In this document: positions 25,603 to 36,800 of the stretch, piece by piece
Layout of the letters: each line of letters opens with the position of its first letter
How positions within the stretch are numbered: position 1 is the stretch's first letter
Source: Ailanthus altissimus
Taxonomy: Eukaryota > Streptophyta > Magnoliopsida > Sapindales > Simaroubaceae
Assembly: GCA_946807835.1 (NCBI GenBank)
Contig: OX327690.1
Span: 15,968,501 to 16,032,500, forward strand
Length of the DNA stretch: 64,000 nt
Reading direction: 5' to 3'
Program-made: the position numbers and the translations under genes
The notes under the pieces: generated by a model
What the model was told of the DNA's origin: nothing
Seen by the model: the letters and a program-made list of their open reading frames with translations, nothing else
The model's database searches: none

Positions 25603-27612
25603 GATATTGGAGTTGATATTGATGAAAATGATGATCATAGTTACAAGGTTGATGATGATTGTAGAAATGATTATGATGATGATTATGAAGAGAATGAGGA
25701 TGTAAATGATGATGCTGGTGATGATGATGAGGAGGAGGATGATAATGATGATGATGATGATGATGAGGGTTATGGTAGAGAAGAAAGGGTTAAGGTAGAA
25801 AATCCATTTCAGTTTCAGCCTGAAATACCATCATTTGACTTGAATGTATCGAAAAAAATTTCTTGTAATGGGATTGGTGATGTATTTGTAGGAAAATTAT
25901 ATAATAGTAAAGATGAAATTCATGAAGCTATAAGTATGGTTGCACTGAAGGAAAAATTGAGCTTTAGAGTTTACAAATCCACCAAAGATCGTTTCAAGTT
26001 GAAATGCGATGATGACAACTGCAAGTGGAGATTACGGGCAGTGTCGACAGAATGGCGACATTTTTTTATTGTTAGGCGAGTAGATACAGGGCACACTTGT
26101 GTTTTGAGTCAATTAAGGGATGGTCACCGATAAGCCAAGAGTCGAATTATTGCTAAAGTAATAAAAAATAAGTTTACATCGGTCAATAAAAACTATAGGC
26201 CGAAAGACATTCAAGCAGACATAAGTGAACAATTCGGTGTTTAGAAAACCTATACTAATGCTTGGCGCGCTAGTGAGCGTGCATTAAAATTGATAAAAGG
26301 TACTCCTGAGGATTCTTTTAGATTGCTTCCTGCATACAGCTATGTGTTGCAACAAAATAACCCAGGTACGGTTACTCATTTGGAAACTGACGCAGATAAT
26401 CACTTCAAGTATTTTTTTATGGCGTTAGGACCCTGCATCAGAGGTTTTAATTCATTAATCCGACCGGTAGTTGCAGTGGATAAAACATTTTTGAAAGGTT
26501 CCTATCTTGGTACAATGTTTGTGGTCGTTTGTAAAGATGAAAACAATCAAATTTATCCATTGGCTTAGGGAATTGCTGACTCAGAAAATGATACTTCTTA
26601 GGAGTGGTTTATGGTTAAACTGCGAGGGGTTATTGCAAATCATCAGAATCTTGTTTTTATATCCGATCGACATGCTAGTGTTGAAAGGGCTGTACATGGT
26701 GTGTTTTCTCATGCATATCATGGGTTCTACATATATCATTTGAAAGGAAATTTGATGACAAAATACAAGTTACCATCAGATAAGTCTAAAATAAGGGTAT
26801 CCCTATCTACTTACTTCACTGCTGCCAAGGCTTATTGTGTCCATGATTTTCAATACCAATTAAACAAGATGCGACAAATGAGACCTAACGTAACAAAGTA
26901 TTTGGAGGAAGATATTGGTACAGTGAGATGGGTACAATCATCTGGTGCTTTCAGAAGGCATGACATTATGACTACTAATATCGCCGAGAGCATTAATACA
27001 GTTGCAAAAGAAGCAAGAAAGCTTCCGGTGACTAATTTGGTAGAGTGGATGCGCGAGCTAACGCAACTGTGGTTTTATCATAGACGATTGGCATTACAAA
27101 ATATGACCAATGTCTTGACGAATTGGGCACATCATAAAGTCATGAAACATAACGATAAGGTAAGTCGAATGACCATTTCTCCTGTTGATAATTTACGATT
27201 TATAGTTATGGATGATGGAGTAAACTGGATTGTAGACATTGGAGAAAGAACATGCAGCTGTCAAAAGTTTGATTATCGACAACTGCCTTATTCCCATGCA
27301 CTCGCCACATGCAAATATATCAGATTATCACACGAGAGTCTTTGTTCAACTTATTACACATCTGAGACTTTATTCTGTGCCTATAGCAAGCCAATACTTC
27401 CTGTTGGTCAAGTGTCAGATTGAATAGTCCCAAAGTATTTGAAAAATATAGACATTCAACCTCCAATAGCACGTCGTCAGTCAGGCAGACGTCGGATGAA
27501 TCGGATTCTATCTCAAGGAGAGGAACCATCAAAGAATATATGTAGTCGTTGTAGACAACATGGATATAACCGACAAACGTGTCGAAACCCTATACCTTTA
27601 CAGAGCAGATGA
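25603..27612 (+). pseudogene. MuDR-type MULE transposase pseudogene of MULE-A
   Basis: A single uninterrupted frame with internal stops encodes a full-length-looking transposase of about 670 codons. In order it has an acidic Asp/Glu-rich stretch (25603-25800); a MuDR N-terminal domain (VGKLYNSKDEIHEAI ... CKWRLRA, about 25885-26110); the DDE core with VAVDKTFLKGSY (first Asp) and FISDRHASVERAV (second Asp); a TTNIAESIN block; a SWIM finger (CSCQKFDYRQLPYSHALATC, near 27254-27313); and a C-terminal zinc knuckle, CSRCRQHGYNRQTC, whose expected His is Tyr. Stops lie at 26131, 26242, 26566, 26599 and 27421, all TAA, TAG or TGA in places where family members have Gln, Trp or similar. No frameshift was found. 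No in-frame ATG opens the acidic part. A separate 57-codon ORF at 25397-25570 in another frame may be a former N-terminal exon. Confidence 0.9.
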
Positions 27613-27764
27613 TGTATATTCATTTATAAACATTTACCTTATTGATATTTAATTATGTATAATATAAGACTAATATTTAAATATTTTTTATTTCAGACGA
27701 ATCTGAAAAAATAAGAGAAAGAGTTATACCATGAGGCTTAATTATGTATGAGAATCGAGTTTAG

Positions 27765-27945
27765 TCACTTCTGTAATTCACTTATTTTGTAATTCACTTA
27801 TTTTATAATGCACTTATTTTGTAATGCACTTATTTTATAACGCACTTAATTTGTAATTCACTTATTTTGTAATATACTTATTTTGTAACGTACTTATTTG
27901 GTAATTCACTTAATTTGTAATTCACTTATTTTGTAATGCACTTGT
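27765..27945. repeat. 17-bp tandem repeat, about 10 copies
   Basis: The unit tgtaattcacttatttt is repeated with small changes (aattc/aatgc/aacgc variants; tattttg/tatttta). Confidence 0.9.
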
Positions 27946-28076
27946 ACTGTGTATTACATATTTATTTTATTTTAATGCACTTGTCTTTAGTATTAATGTT
28001 GATAATTTTCACAAAAGTTTTGACAGAATCTCTTCTATAATATGGACAATCTCAAACCTGTCATATTCAATAAATA

Positions 28077-28275
28077 CACTTCTATTAAACTGCAAAATCA
28101 CTTTCGCATATATACACCCAAATTAACGCCCACAAACAATTATACACCAAAATCAATGCATATTGATTAAATTACACTTCTATCAAACTGCAAAAACACT
28201 TTCGCGTACATACTCCCAAAACAATTATGGTATATCAATTATACACCCAAATAAATGCATGTAAATAAATTATAG
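28077..28275. repeat. Two direct copies of a unit of about 100 bp
   Basis: Both copies contain, in order, acacttctat(t/c)aaactgcaaaa, cactttcgc, a run of ca-rich sequence, caattatacacc and aatgcat. The first starts near 28077 and the second near 28176. Confidence 0.7.
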
Positions 28276-28300
28276 TGCTAAATATCTATGAAGCTGTAGT

Positions 28301-31087
28301 CTACAAATCAACGGCCATCTTCTGTCTATAAAAGGTACCAATGTCAGGGAACGAGTCAAATGACCGACCTAACATAAGATATTCAATATAAATACAGGCG
28401 AAGACGCCACAGTCCCCGCTCCCGACCTTTTGTTGTGGCACATTCTCCCGGATACGAGTCACCAGCCAAGGGAACAAATTTGGGCTTTCTATGCCCCTCA
28501 AACTATAAAATCTACACATTTGAAGGTACAAAGGCATTGCAACACACAGACTATAAATTTCATGATGGACTCGTCTGAATGGCCGTTTACGTTGGAATCA
28601 TAAAGAATGATTGCAAACTGAGCAAGGTCGAGTTACGCTACAATTCAATGTTCTTGATTCATATTCAGAGGAATATATACCTACAAAAATAATTATGGTT
28701 TTATTTTTAACTTAATGTTGTTACATGCACAGTAAAAAGTCATTATTATTCTTAAACAAATACCTTATTGACTGATGCCCACGGTTTAGCGCCAAGTAAC
28801 TCGGTCTTTGTTCCGAGTGCATAAGCCAACAACATTTGAACCCAGTCGTTGTTGTCTAGAGGATTGGCAATGAAGAACCTTTTCCACATTTGTCGAATGT
28901 ACTCCTAAACACAAATAAAAGATACTTGTTAAAGTCGATAATAGTTAAAGTCAATAATATTATATGCACAATAAATGGGTAATATAATAACTTACGTAGA
29001 AATATGCATTTGCAGTTGTACAATCTTGTAAGTACATGTCAGAAAACGTTCTTTGACACAAATGCAAAACCTTCAAATATTCATTTATATGCTGCAAAAC
29101 ACACAGAATATGTATAAGTTTTGATATTATTAGACAAATCATAAAACAAAAAAAAGTTAAAATAATTACTCACCGAATCGTCAAGCCAATTTTGTAGTAT
29201 CTCATTAAACCATGTATTGTTCGAATCGAATCCGTGCAAATGAACCCGTTGTGTTGGGTCATTATTTTGTATCCAATCCAGAAGCTTAGCATATTTACTC
29301 TGATCAATAGGAATCAGTTGCCCGTTTATGTCAATAGTAGGTCCTACTTGCAATTTCATAAGTTTTTTTTTGCGGACTATTTTAACGGATTGGTATATGG
29401 ACTGACTTGGGCTGCTGCCTTCTGGCGAAGACACCTATACCTACTTATGTTTTCACCCAATGGAGCAGGTATAATTTTTAAGCTTGTATCAGCAACAAGA
29501 GCAAATGATTGATGCTGAGACTGCCTGGCAGAGCAAATGTATGAAAGTTAGTAGCCATGAATTTGGCACTCTATAAAACTAAATAATACCGATCAATGTA
29601 TTGACTTGTTAAATTTTGTATCCAATATATTTTAGGTTTAAAACATACCATACTCTGCCCTACATCCTCGGAGATATTGACTGGTTTAAGCTGTTGTATC
29701 AAGAGAGATATCTAATGCAAGATATTTTCTTTAACCTTATTAATCTTGACTGAAAGCTCTATGTTACCCTTATCAATCCTGGTAAATATCATTTCTTTAA
29801 GATCATCCATCTTCTTCTCCAGGATTTCATACTGTGATGTTGACGTGCCGGATTGAAACTATACATAAATTATTATAATCAATTTTCACAAGCTAATACT
29901 AACGAGTAACAAAAGCATTAGATAATTCAAGGAAAAAAAATTAAATTATTATACCATTGATTCAGTCGCTGGCGGGGCTTGAAATTCGTCGAGATACTGC
30001 AGATTATTGGTGAATTGGGTGTCCAGGATATCAACTGTCTCCAACTTAAGACTCTCTCCCTATTTTCTCTATGGAATGCAAAAGTTTACCGCTGTGCGAT
30101 AGTCCGCAGTCTTCTCATGTTTGCGGGATACCAACTTCCTATGAACCTAAAAAACCTTTATAATATTTTAGATTTATTAATTATTATTAGAAAATATAAC
30201 ACAAATTATAAGGAAGTTATATATATTTTTTGTTGAACATAAAAGCATACCCCAACACCATCGAAGAGGACATTTACGATGTTTTCGTATAATGGGGTGC
30301 TCGTGCCAGACCAATTTAGTATACGAGGAAAATAATCTTCATTCCTATTGGCAAACAACTCCTCACACCTCGGGATCGCCTCGTAGATCCATACCTGAAA
30401 TGATAATAAAATTAAATTACAATGCCAACAAAATAAAATTTTCTCTATCATAATATCATAATGAATCAAAAAAATAGAATTACTTACCAAGAATGCGTGA
30501 CAAAATGAGTATAAGTTGTATGATTCTATATCCCCAGTGCTTGTTTTTTTTACCTTCGTCAACTTTTTAATTGGAGCCGTGCATAAACTATTGTAGAGTA
30601 TATTCCATGCGATCGTGCCCCAAGGATAGACATTAAACTCATCTAAATTATCTACCAAACGAAGTACAAAATATTGTATGATTCTATTTCGATCACGTGG
30701 CATTATTAATTTATGAAATATATAAAATAGACATATTTTTATTACATCTACATCATCGTCAAATGTAACGTTGCCGAACCACTGATCCAAATCCTTGTAA
30801 GTCAACTGACTTCTATCCAAAAAATATTTATGATAAAGTCTATCATCTAACCTACTTACTACAAGATAATCCCCCATCCTCAAACCAGTAATCAAATAAA
30901 AATCTTGGTGAGAAAGTCTAATACGTCTTTGACCTATATAGAACCATAATTGTTCATATAAATTTTTGGTATACACACGTCTCAATAAAATCTCATGGGT
31001 TAAAATATCTGAGAATTGAATATTTGATACATCCAATAAACTACCAAAATATGTGGTTCTAAATATTTCTACCTGCCTCGAAGTCAA
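28301..31087 (-). pseudogene. DUF1985-Ulp1 (C48 protease) pseudogene of MULE-A
   Basis: This minus-strand gene resembles the Ulp1-bearing accessory gene of Kaonashi/CUMULE-type MULEs. Exon 1 (31087-30488) encodes a DUF1985-like region (LRRVYTKNLYEQLWFYIGQ, then LSHQDFYLITGLRMGDYLV). A 93-bp intron (30487-30395, GT-AG) keeps the frame open. Exon 2 is 30394-30251, followed by exon 3 at 30146-29955, which holds two TAG stops. A putative coiled-coil exon follows (about 29860-29650, one TAG), then 29434-29081. Protease blocks: WKRFFIANPLDNNDWVQMLL (about 28890-28760); the catalytic His codon at 28650-28648, followed by TGA where Trp is expected; Asp in LYDSN; and the catalytic Cys in GSGDCGVF within 28537-28301. 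A one-base shift lies near 28540-28560. Ulp1 proteases cleave SUMO, but the role of these MULE-borne versions is not established. It cannot be functional. Confidence 0.8.
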
Positions 31088-31376
31088 TTTATTTTTTATA
31101 TTTTGTATAACCCATAACTTCGAGTACGTATATATGTTTGCTCGGTAGAAAATTTTTTTGGCAATTACATATTCTTTCGTGACATTCTCATTCTTGAAAA
31201 AATTAAAAAATTATTAATATTAACAAAAAAAATAATCAACATAACATATAATCAAAATTTAATTTAATTATAACTAACAACCTAGACTATTTACATAATT
31301 ATTAACTAAATTAAATTATTAAATTAAATAATTATAAATAAACATAAACAACATAAATTAATTTAAAAAATAGAAA

Positions 31377-31464
31377 TTTTTGGGATAAGACGTGGCGGCG
31401 CGTGCGTCTAAGCGCTGCTGGGGGTGGCGCGTAAATGCACGCGTCGCCGCATCTTATCCCAAAA
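31377..31464. repeat. GC-rich hairpin near the right MULE-A end
   Basis: A 30-bp stem, 31377-31406 against 31435-31464, has four mismatches (ttttgggataaga at the base, cgcgtgc at the top). The loop region is also GC-rich (agcgctgctgggggtggcgc). The flanks are strongly A/T-rich. Confidence 0.8.
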
Positions 31465-31769
31465 AATATGTCAAATATAATGTACATACAATCTACACAC
31501 ATTTTTAATTTTCTACCGTTTAAATCTACACATTTTTACATATTTTTAATTAATATAAATTATAATATTTAAAAATAAAAAAAAATTTATAAATACATAC
31601 CAATTTTATTCTGCCGTCATGAGAGAGAAAGGGGACTGCTGTAAGAGGTGGAGTGCTGCGCTGTGAGAGAGAGAGTAACCTTAAGAAATTTTTGAAAAAG
31701 TGAAAAGATAAAAGTAATAAGAAAGTATCGTTGGAGAGAAGAAAAATAAAAAAAAATGAAGAATTTTTT

Positions 31770-31884
31770 TTTTAATTTAATATAAAAGGGTAAAATAAGA
31801 AACAAAATATAATTCATTAATAATGTATAATCTGTCAAAATAAATTATGTATTTAAAAATACGATCAAATTGGCCAAAATTCTC
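31770..31884 (-). repeat. Right terminal inverted repeat of MULE-A
   Basis: Its reverse complement begins gagaattttggccaatttga and continues into a region sharing tcttattttaccctt with the left end. The inner limit is approximate. Confidence 0.5.
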
Positions 31885-31893
31885 AAATTTTTA
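31885..31893. repeat. Right target-site duplication of MULE-A
   Basis: The sequence aaattttta is one base different from 24602-24610. Confidence 0.6.
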
Positions 31894-32309
31894 TCCTTAT
31901 TTTTTTAATAGCAAATTCTTTTGAGTTATTATTAAAAAAAAAAATCCGCTAAAATATCACAGAAGTAGAACCCGGCGAATCGGCCGAGTCAACTCAGGGG
32001 ATATTTAAAACAGTAATTTAAACCTCAGGTACCGCTGGCGCTCTAAACTTTTTTCCGCCATTTCAAATTCGTTCTTAATATTTTTTATTTTATTTATTAC
32101 ACAATTTTTATCGTCATCTAGAAACTTTTTGTTTTTTAAAAAAAAACCACACAGTGTACTTTTTCCCACTCACGCTCTCACCTTCTTTGACATTTGCCTC
32201 ATCCTCCACAACTCCTCTCTCTCTGTCTACCCTTCTCGTTGTCCCTTACTTCTATTTCGCCTTTTGTTGCCACGCAGCAAATTATCTTTGCTTTTGCTGC
32301 CAGCTTGCA

Positions 32310-32318
32310 AAACCCTAG
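32310..32318 (+). promoter_or_regulatory. Telo-box (aaaccctag)
   Basis: An exact plant telo-box core within the probable 5' leader. This motif is common near transcription starts of plant genes active in dividing cells, which fits AIR9. No functional proof is possible from sequence. Confidence 0.5.
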
Positions 32319-32323
32319 CGGAA

Positions 32324-32353
32324 ATGTTTTCAGTTTCCGTTTCGGTTAATTAA
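32324..32353 (+). CDS. Short upstream ORF in the AIR9 leader
   Basis: The reading frame ATG to TAA encodes nine residues (MFSVSVSVN) and lies just before the candidate leader splice donor. If the leader is transcribed as drawn, this uORF precedes the AIR9 start and could lower translation. Whether it is translated is unknown. Confidence 0.3.
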   Translation: MFSVSVSVN

Positions 32354-33019
32354 TTACTTCACTAGATCTAACTGAAAAAGAAACTCTCCCCATTTTCAGG
32401 TACTTTCACTTTCTCTTTCTATCAAATTGCTCTCGCATTTTGATTTTACTTCCTACTATTTAGCTGTTTCATCACTTAGATCGTAGAACACGCTTTAAGT
32501 TTTTGCTGAAGAAGCTGCATTTTGTGCTAGATCCAAGTTATGTTCGAGAATGCGTGTTGAGAGTTTCAAAGCTTGCTGAATCTTCTCCAAATTGTAGGTA
32601 TTTTTGTTTTGTTTGGTGGTTATGGAAGCAAACATACTGCATTATTGTTTGTTTGGTGGTTGAGATAAGTGAATTAACGCGAGATTTAAATTATTGAATT
32701 TATTATTTTGTTATTTCGTCTGTTAAGAATGAAAACGACAACTGATAAAAAGATTGTGTATTCACGTGCAAAATTGCAAATTGTTCCAACTTAAATTATT
32801 ATTATTTTTTTTCTTTTCCTGAAGAAGGCTTAGTTTTGTGACAGCTAAATGTTTTCCTTTAACTTACCAAAATTGGAGCATTGATTTTAAGGTTCAGTAT
32901 CTACATTGTACTTTTTATTTATTTATTTTAAATTTTCTTGGGTGCCTTTTATTGAAAGAAAAAGCATTCACTATCCTTGTGCTTGGATAAGGCCCTTCGG
33001 CTCTTAATTTACTGTGGCA

Positions 33020-33862
33020 ATGGAGGATCCATTAGTGCAATTGGGTGAAGATCCTGTGGAGAAGCCCCAAAATGTGGAGAAACAGTCCCCAGTAAGTTCA
33101 GTTGAGAGTGCTAAAAAGGTGAGCAAAGTTGGGAAGCCTAGTGTTGCAGCAAGAATGAAGGTCTTGGTGTCAACTAGTTCTAGTACTAGAAAGAAAACAG
33201 ACCCCAAAAATGGATCGGTACCAAGTTCGAATCTGACTAAACCAACAGTAAGCGCCTCTTTGAAAACTTCAAATTCAGTTCCTGTTACTAGACAAAAAAG
33301 CATTGGAGGAGTACTCGAGAAGTCACCGGCTTCTACAACAAGTCAAACAACCAGTGCTGGTTCGACTGTGGGAAAAAAAACCACTCCTGCATCATTGGAA
33401 CCCGTTAGGTGGTCACTCCCTGAAATTAGAAGAAGTTCATTGCCTTCAGTTGTTACTAAACCCACAAACACTCGAGCAAGTGTTTCTGAGATTAGGAAGT
33501 CATTTCCAATGTCACCAGTGGGTCGGAGTTTGAGCAAATCAACAGGGTCCAATGTTAAGATAGAGACTGTGAAGAGGGCTTCAACTAGGCCGGCATTGTC
33601 TGTCTCCTCTTCTTCAAGAAAGGTTTCTTCTACGTCATTGGACAGTACTGGCAGCAGTGTGAGCAGAAAGACAATTCCAAAGGTTTCTTCTTCATCAGCT
33701 CGGTCTCCTTCAGTTTCTAGTGGACTGAGAAATGGGTCCTTATCATCATCTTTGGATAGGAGTTCTAATTTATCTGGACGGAGAAGAGCAGGGACACCAG
33801 AAAGCAGGGATTCTCGGTTCATTGTTTTTCCACAGGTGGAGATCAAAGCTGGAGATGATGTG
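33020..33862 (+). other. AIR9: AIR9 exon 1: basic Ser-rich microtubule-binding region
   Basis: These 281 residues are rich in Ser, Lys, Arg, Thr and Pro, with repeated SxxRK, RRSSLP and RKTIPK clusters and almost no hydrophobic runs before the last 25 residues. Such basic disordered regions bind the acidic tubulin surface. In Arabidopsis AIR9 this region is needed for microtubule association. Confidence 0.85.
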
Positions 33863-36800
33863 GTAAGCACTAAGTGTGGCAAACCTATAAAACTTGTCAA
33901 TTTGGATCTACCCTTTAAAAGTTGGTGAATATAAATTCCATTGGACTGCTTTGTGAAAGATACTTTGCATAATTTCAATTTTGTTTTGCAACAGTTCAGT
34001 TGACCGCTTTCTTTTTCCTTTTCTTTTTTCTTAAAAAAAGGGAAAATGAGTTTATTATGTTAAGAAATAAAGTCACATTGTTGCTAAACCATTAGCCTTC
34101 CACTAGGGACCAAAACTCTACAATCGAAGACAATCCAACTAAGAACACCAAACTCAAGCCAGCGTGCCATCAAATTGTACGAATAAATAAGGAAATAGTG
34201 TCAAGCATGCATTTGGTTTGTTCTTAATCACTTAGTAAATTGAGCTTCTTAAAGTCATGACATTTCTATATCTTCTTGTTATATAATTGTCACTACATAT
34301 TTCTAAAGTCATTTGATACTCTTTATTTCAGTTTATAGATGTGTTGTTTTTTTTATAAATAAATTTTAATTTTGATCTATTTGATATGAGTGTTGCTTTT
34401 ATCTATTATTTGCTGTGAGAACCATTTTGTTAATGAATTAGATGCCCTAACCAAAGGTCACTGAAACATCTGAGAAAAATATCTGCCATACTTATGGGAA
34501 ATATGCTGTTCTTTTTCTTTCTTCTTTGGTTTTATTGCTTATTGATTATTCGTGAAGTGTGATGATGATTTTCGTAGTTATGAAGTTTTTGATTGAATGC
34601 TGAAAGCTGCAGCAAATGAATATTACAGAATGTGGGGGGGTTATGCATCTGCATGAGAGACAAGAGATCAGATTTATGTTTATCTTTTTGTGAAAATTTT
34701 TGGCCTTTACCAGATAATAAGACTTTAATAGTTTTGGAAGGGTATTTTGTATGTCATTAGATCACTTAGCAGTGTTTCGTTGGATGATCATGTGCAAACA
34801 TAAAGTTGTTGCAACAAATATAGCTAATAGCATTACTAAGGTGTATATAGGAATATTAAAGAATGCTACCATAAAGGATAACTTTGTGTTCAAGTATCAT
34901 TGTACTTTGAGGACATGCCTGTTTGTGTGTCATGTTTTACTTTCACACGATTATCATGACTATAAATGCACTACTTCTTTGAATGTAGTGCACACTTGAT
35001 TCTCGTCTTTTATTTTCTCTCTCTTTGCCATACTCTTGTAGAGAAAGATAGTGGCAGGTCCTCCGCATACTTTAGAGACACTGTTTCATCCTGCCCCACA
35101 TCATCATGGCTCTCAATCTTGTGCTTGTTGATATAACTGATAATTTTACAGTACCATATTTTACTCTCTCTCTCACTGCATGTGTGTCTGGTCATGATTT
35201 TAAAGATTAATTTTTGTAATGCATAATGTTTATCTTTGCCATACCTTTTACTCTATACTTATGCACTCCTCTTATCATGTCAGAGGTTGGATCTTAGGGG
35301 TCATAAAGTTCGCAGTCTTAATGTTAGTGGGTTGAACTTGCAACCAAATCTGGAGGTAAACTATCTTACTTTGGTGCAATAGTACTTGTATTAGATTCGT
35401 TGTTTCTTATTTGTGATGATTTGATGTGCCAAAATTGTTTCATATTATTTCCTAACATTTTGTTTATGCCATATGTATAATTGGGTTTTAATCAAGTTTC
35501 AGTTTGTTAATATCCTTGGCCAGACGTTTGCTTAATTGTAAAATAGTTCTAGGAGACCTTTCGTCTTTTTTGGATAGTAGGAGATGTTATTTTATTCTCT
35601 TTCTGTTAATTGCTTAGTTGTAAAACTACAGTTTGAAGAAACGTGAATGAGTTGGTATTTTGTATCGGAGTTTTGGTTGTTAATATTGTTTCACCAGGTG
35701 ATTTCTGATAATATTAATTTCTAAAAAAAGAATGTCTCTTGGGAGTTTTTTCTTTTCCTTGCTGTGAGAATTAACTAGATGAATGGTATGCCGATTTAAG
35801 TTTTTTTCCTTTTTCCATTACATTTTATTCTGTCAGAGAATATGTTTTCATTATAGTTGTTTGAGATATTGGGGCTAACAGGATGGCGGTGAATGAATTG
35901 GCAAAATTTGACATTTTAATTATCATATCATCCTTGGCTTTAGATGTTGTGGAAATCAATCTATTCTTCTAGCTCAACAGATGTCCCATGTTATCATGTT
36001 TCCCTACAATGTTGTCATGATCAACCATTATTATAGTTCATTTTTGTGTTACTTCTCTTTTGCAGTTTGTTTACCTCAGAGACAATCTCTTATCTACATT
36101 GGAAGGAATTGAGATATTGAAGCGGGTGAAGGTTTGTGTTCCTAGCATATTTTCATCCTTCATCGACCGTGTAACTTTTTTATTTAGTCCTTCCCTCTCA
36201 AGTAGGTTTTTTTTTTCAAAATCTCTTTTGTTATCATTATGTTTTTTTTTGAGAAGAAAGTGAGAAATTTGTATTGTTAAAAGGAGATACAGAAAAGAGT
36301 GAACAAGATGTTCAGGAAAACTGATGAATGACAGAGATCGTTATGACTTGTACACTGATTTGTTCTCTAAGCCTAATCTATGAAGTCAATAATATTACTT
36401 ATCAAACAGGAGGAAGAAAAAAAGACACAAAATTAACCCAAGACCTGTTCTCAATTTAGATGGATTGACAAAATTGGAGTATCAGAAAATCCTTAGAAAC
36501 AAAGGACAATGAGATGCTAATAATCAAATTCTATCCTGCAAAAGATAAAATGTCTTTCCTAACTAGAATCTTTTAACAGACAAATTAGTGCATTCTTAAA
36601 CTAAAAAGTTGTCACATTGTTTATGCTCATCTGCTGGTAAAAGGCTTGGTAATTAGTTGAGAGCATTGATTCCTTTTTCAGGTTCTTGATTTGAGTTTCA
36701 ATGACTTTAAAGGGCCAGGATTTGAACCTCTTGAGAATTGCAAAGCCCTGCAGGTTTGTCCCATGTAGTTATTCTCATTTGCTGTAGGGGAATGTTGAAG

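Larger units (their letters stand above)
27613..28300. other. Intergenic stretch between the convergent MULE-A genes
   Basis: It holds the 17-bp tandem array (27765-27945) and a two-copy direct repeat of about 100 bp (28077-28275), and otherwise AT-rich sequence. It lies at the 3' ends of both pseudogenes. Confidence 0.7.
24611..31884. mobile_element. Mutator-like element carrying transposase and C48/DUF1985 pseudogenes (MULE-A)
   Basis: This 7.27-kb element is bounded by degenerate terminal inverted repeats and a 9-bp target duplication. Inside are a plus-strand MuDR-type transposase (25603-27612) and a convergent minus-strand gene with an N-terminal DUF1985-like region and a C-terminal Ulp1/C48 protease (31087-28301). 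That arrangement is the one described for Ulp1-bearing plant MULEs such as Kaonashi and CUMULE. Both genes are broken by stops. Each end also has an internal GC-rich hairpin (24885-24920 and 31377-31464). The right end lies 1.1 kb before the AIR9 start codon. Confidence 0.8.
31894..33019 (+). promoter_or_regulatory. AIR9 promoter and 5' leader
   Basis: From about 32145 the DNA becomes a CT-rich leader (cctctctctctgtctaccc), typical of a plant 5' UTR. A candidate 5' splice site follows at 32399/32400 (ttttcag|gtactt), so the leader probably contains an intron ending shortly before the start codon. I could not choose its acceptor. The leader has a telo-box and a short upstream ORF, listed separately. 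I saw no clear TATA box. Only about 250 bp separate the MULE-A end from the leader, so most of the native promoter may lie beyond or within the insertion. Confidence 0.55.

Noticed and set aside
24611..31884. LTR retrotransposon explanation for the 7.3-kb insertion
   Set aside because: The ends are inverted not direct repeats, the flanking duplication is 9 bp, and the coding parts are a DDE MULE transposase and a protease, with no reverse transcriptase.
32050..32070. E2F-like site (tttccgcc) in the AIR9 promoter
   Set aside because: Differs from the TTTSSCGC consensus at a core position.
33014..33019. GTG at 33014 as the AIR9 start
   Set aside because: An ATG two codons downstream (33020) is the normal eukaryotic start and gives the family-like beginning MEDP.
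33343..33978. A 211-codon minus-strand ORF opposite AIR9 exon 1
   Set aside because: Shadow of the low-complexity Ser/Lys coding strand; it continues into the intron without any domain.
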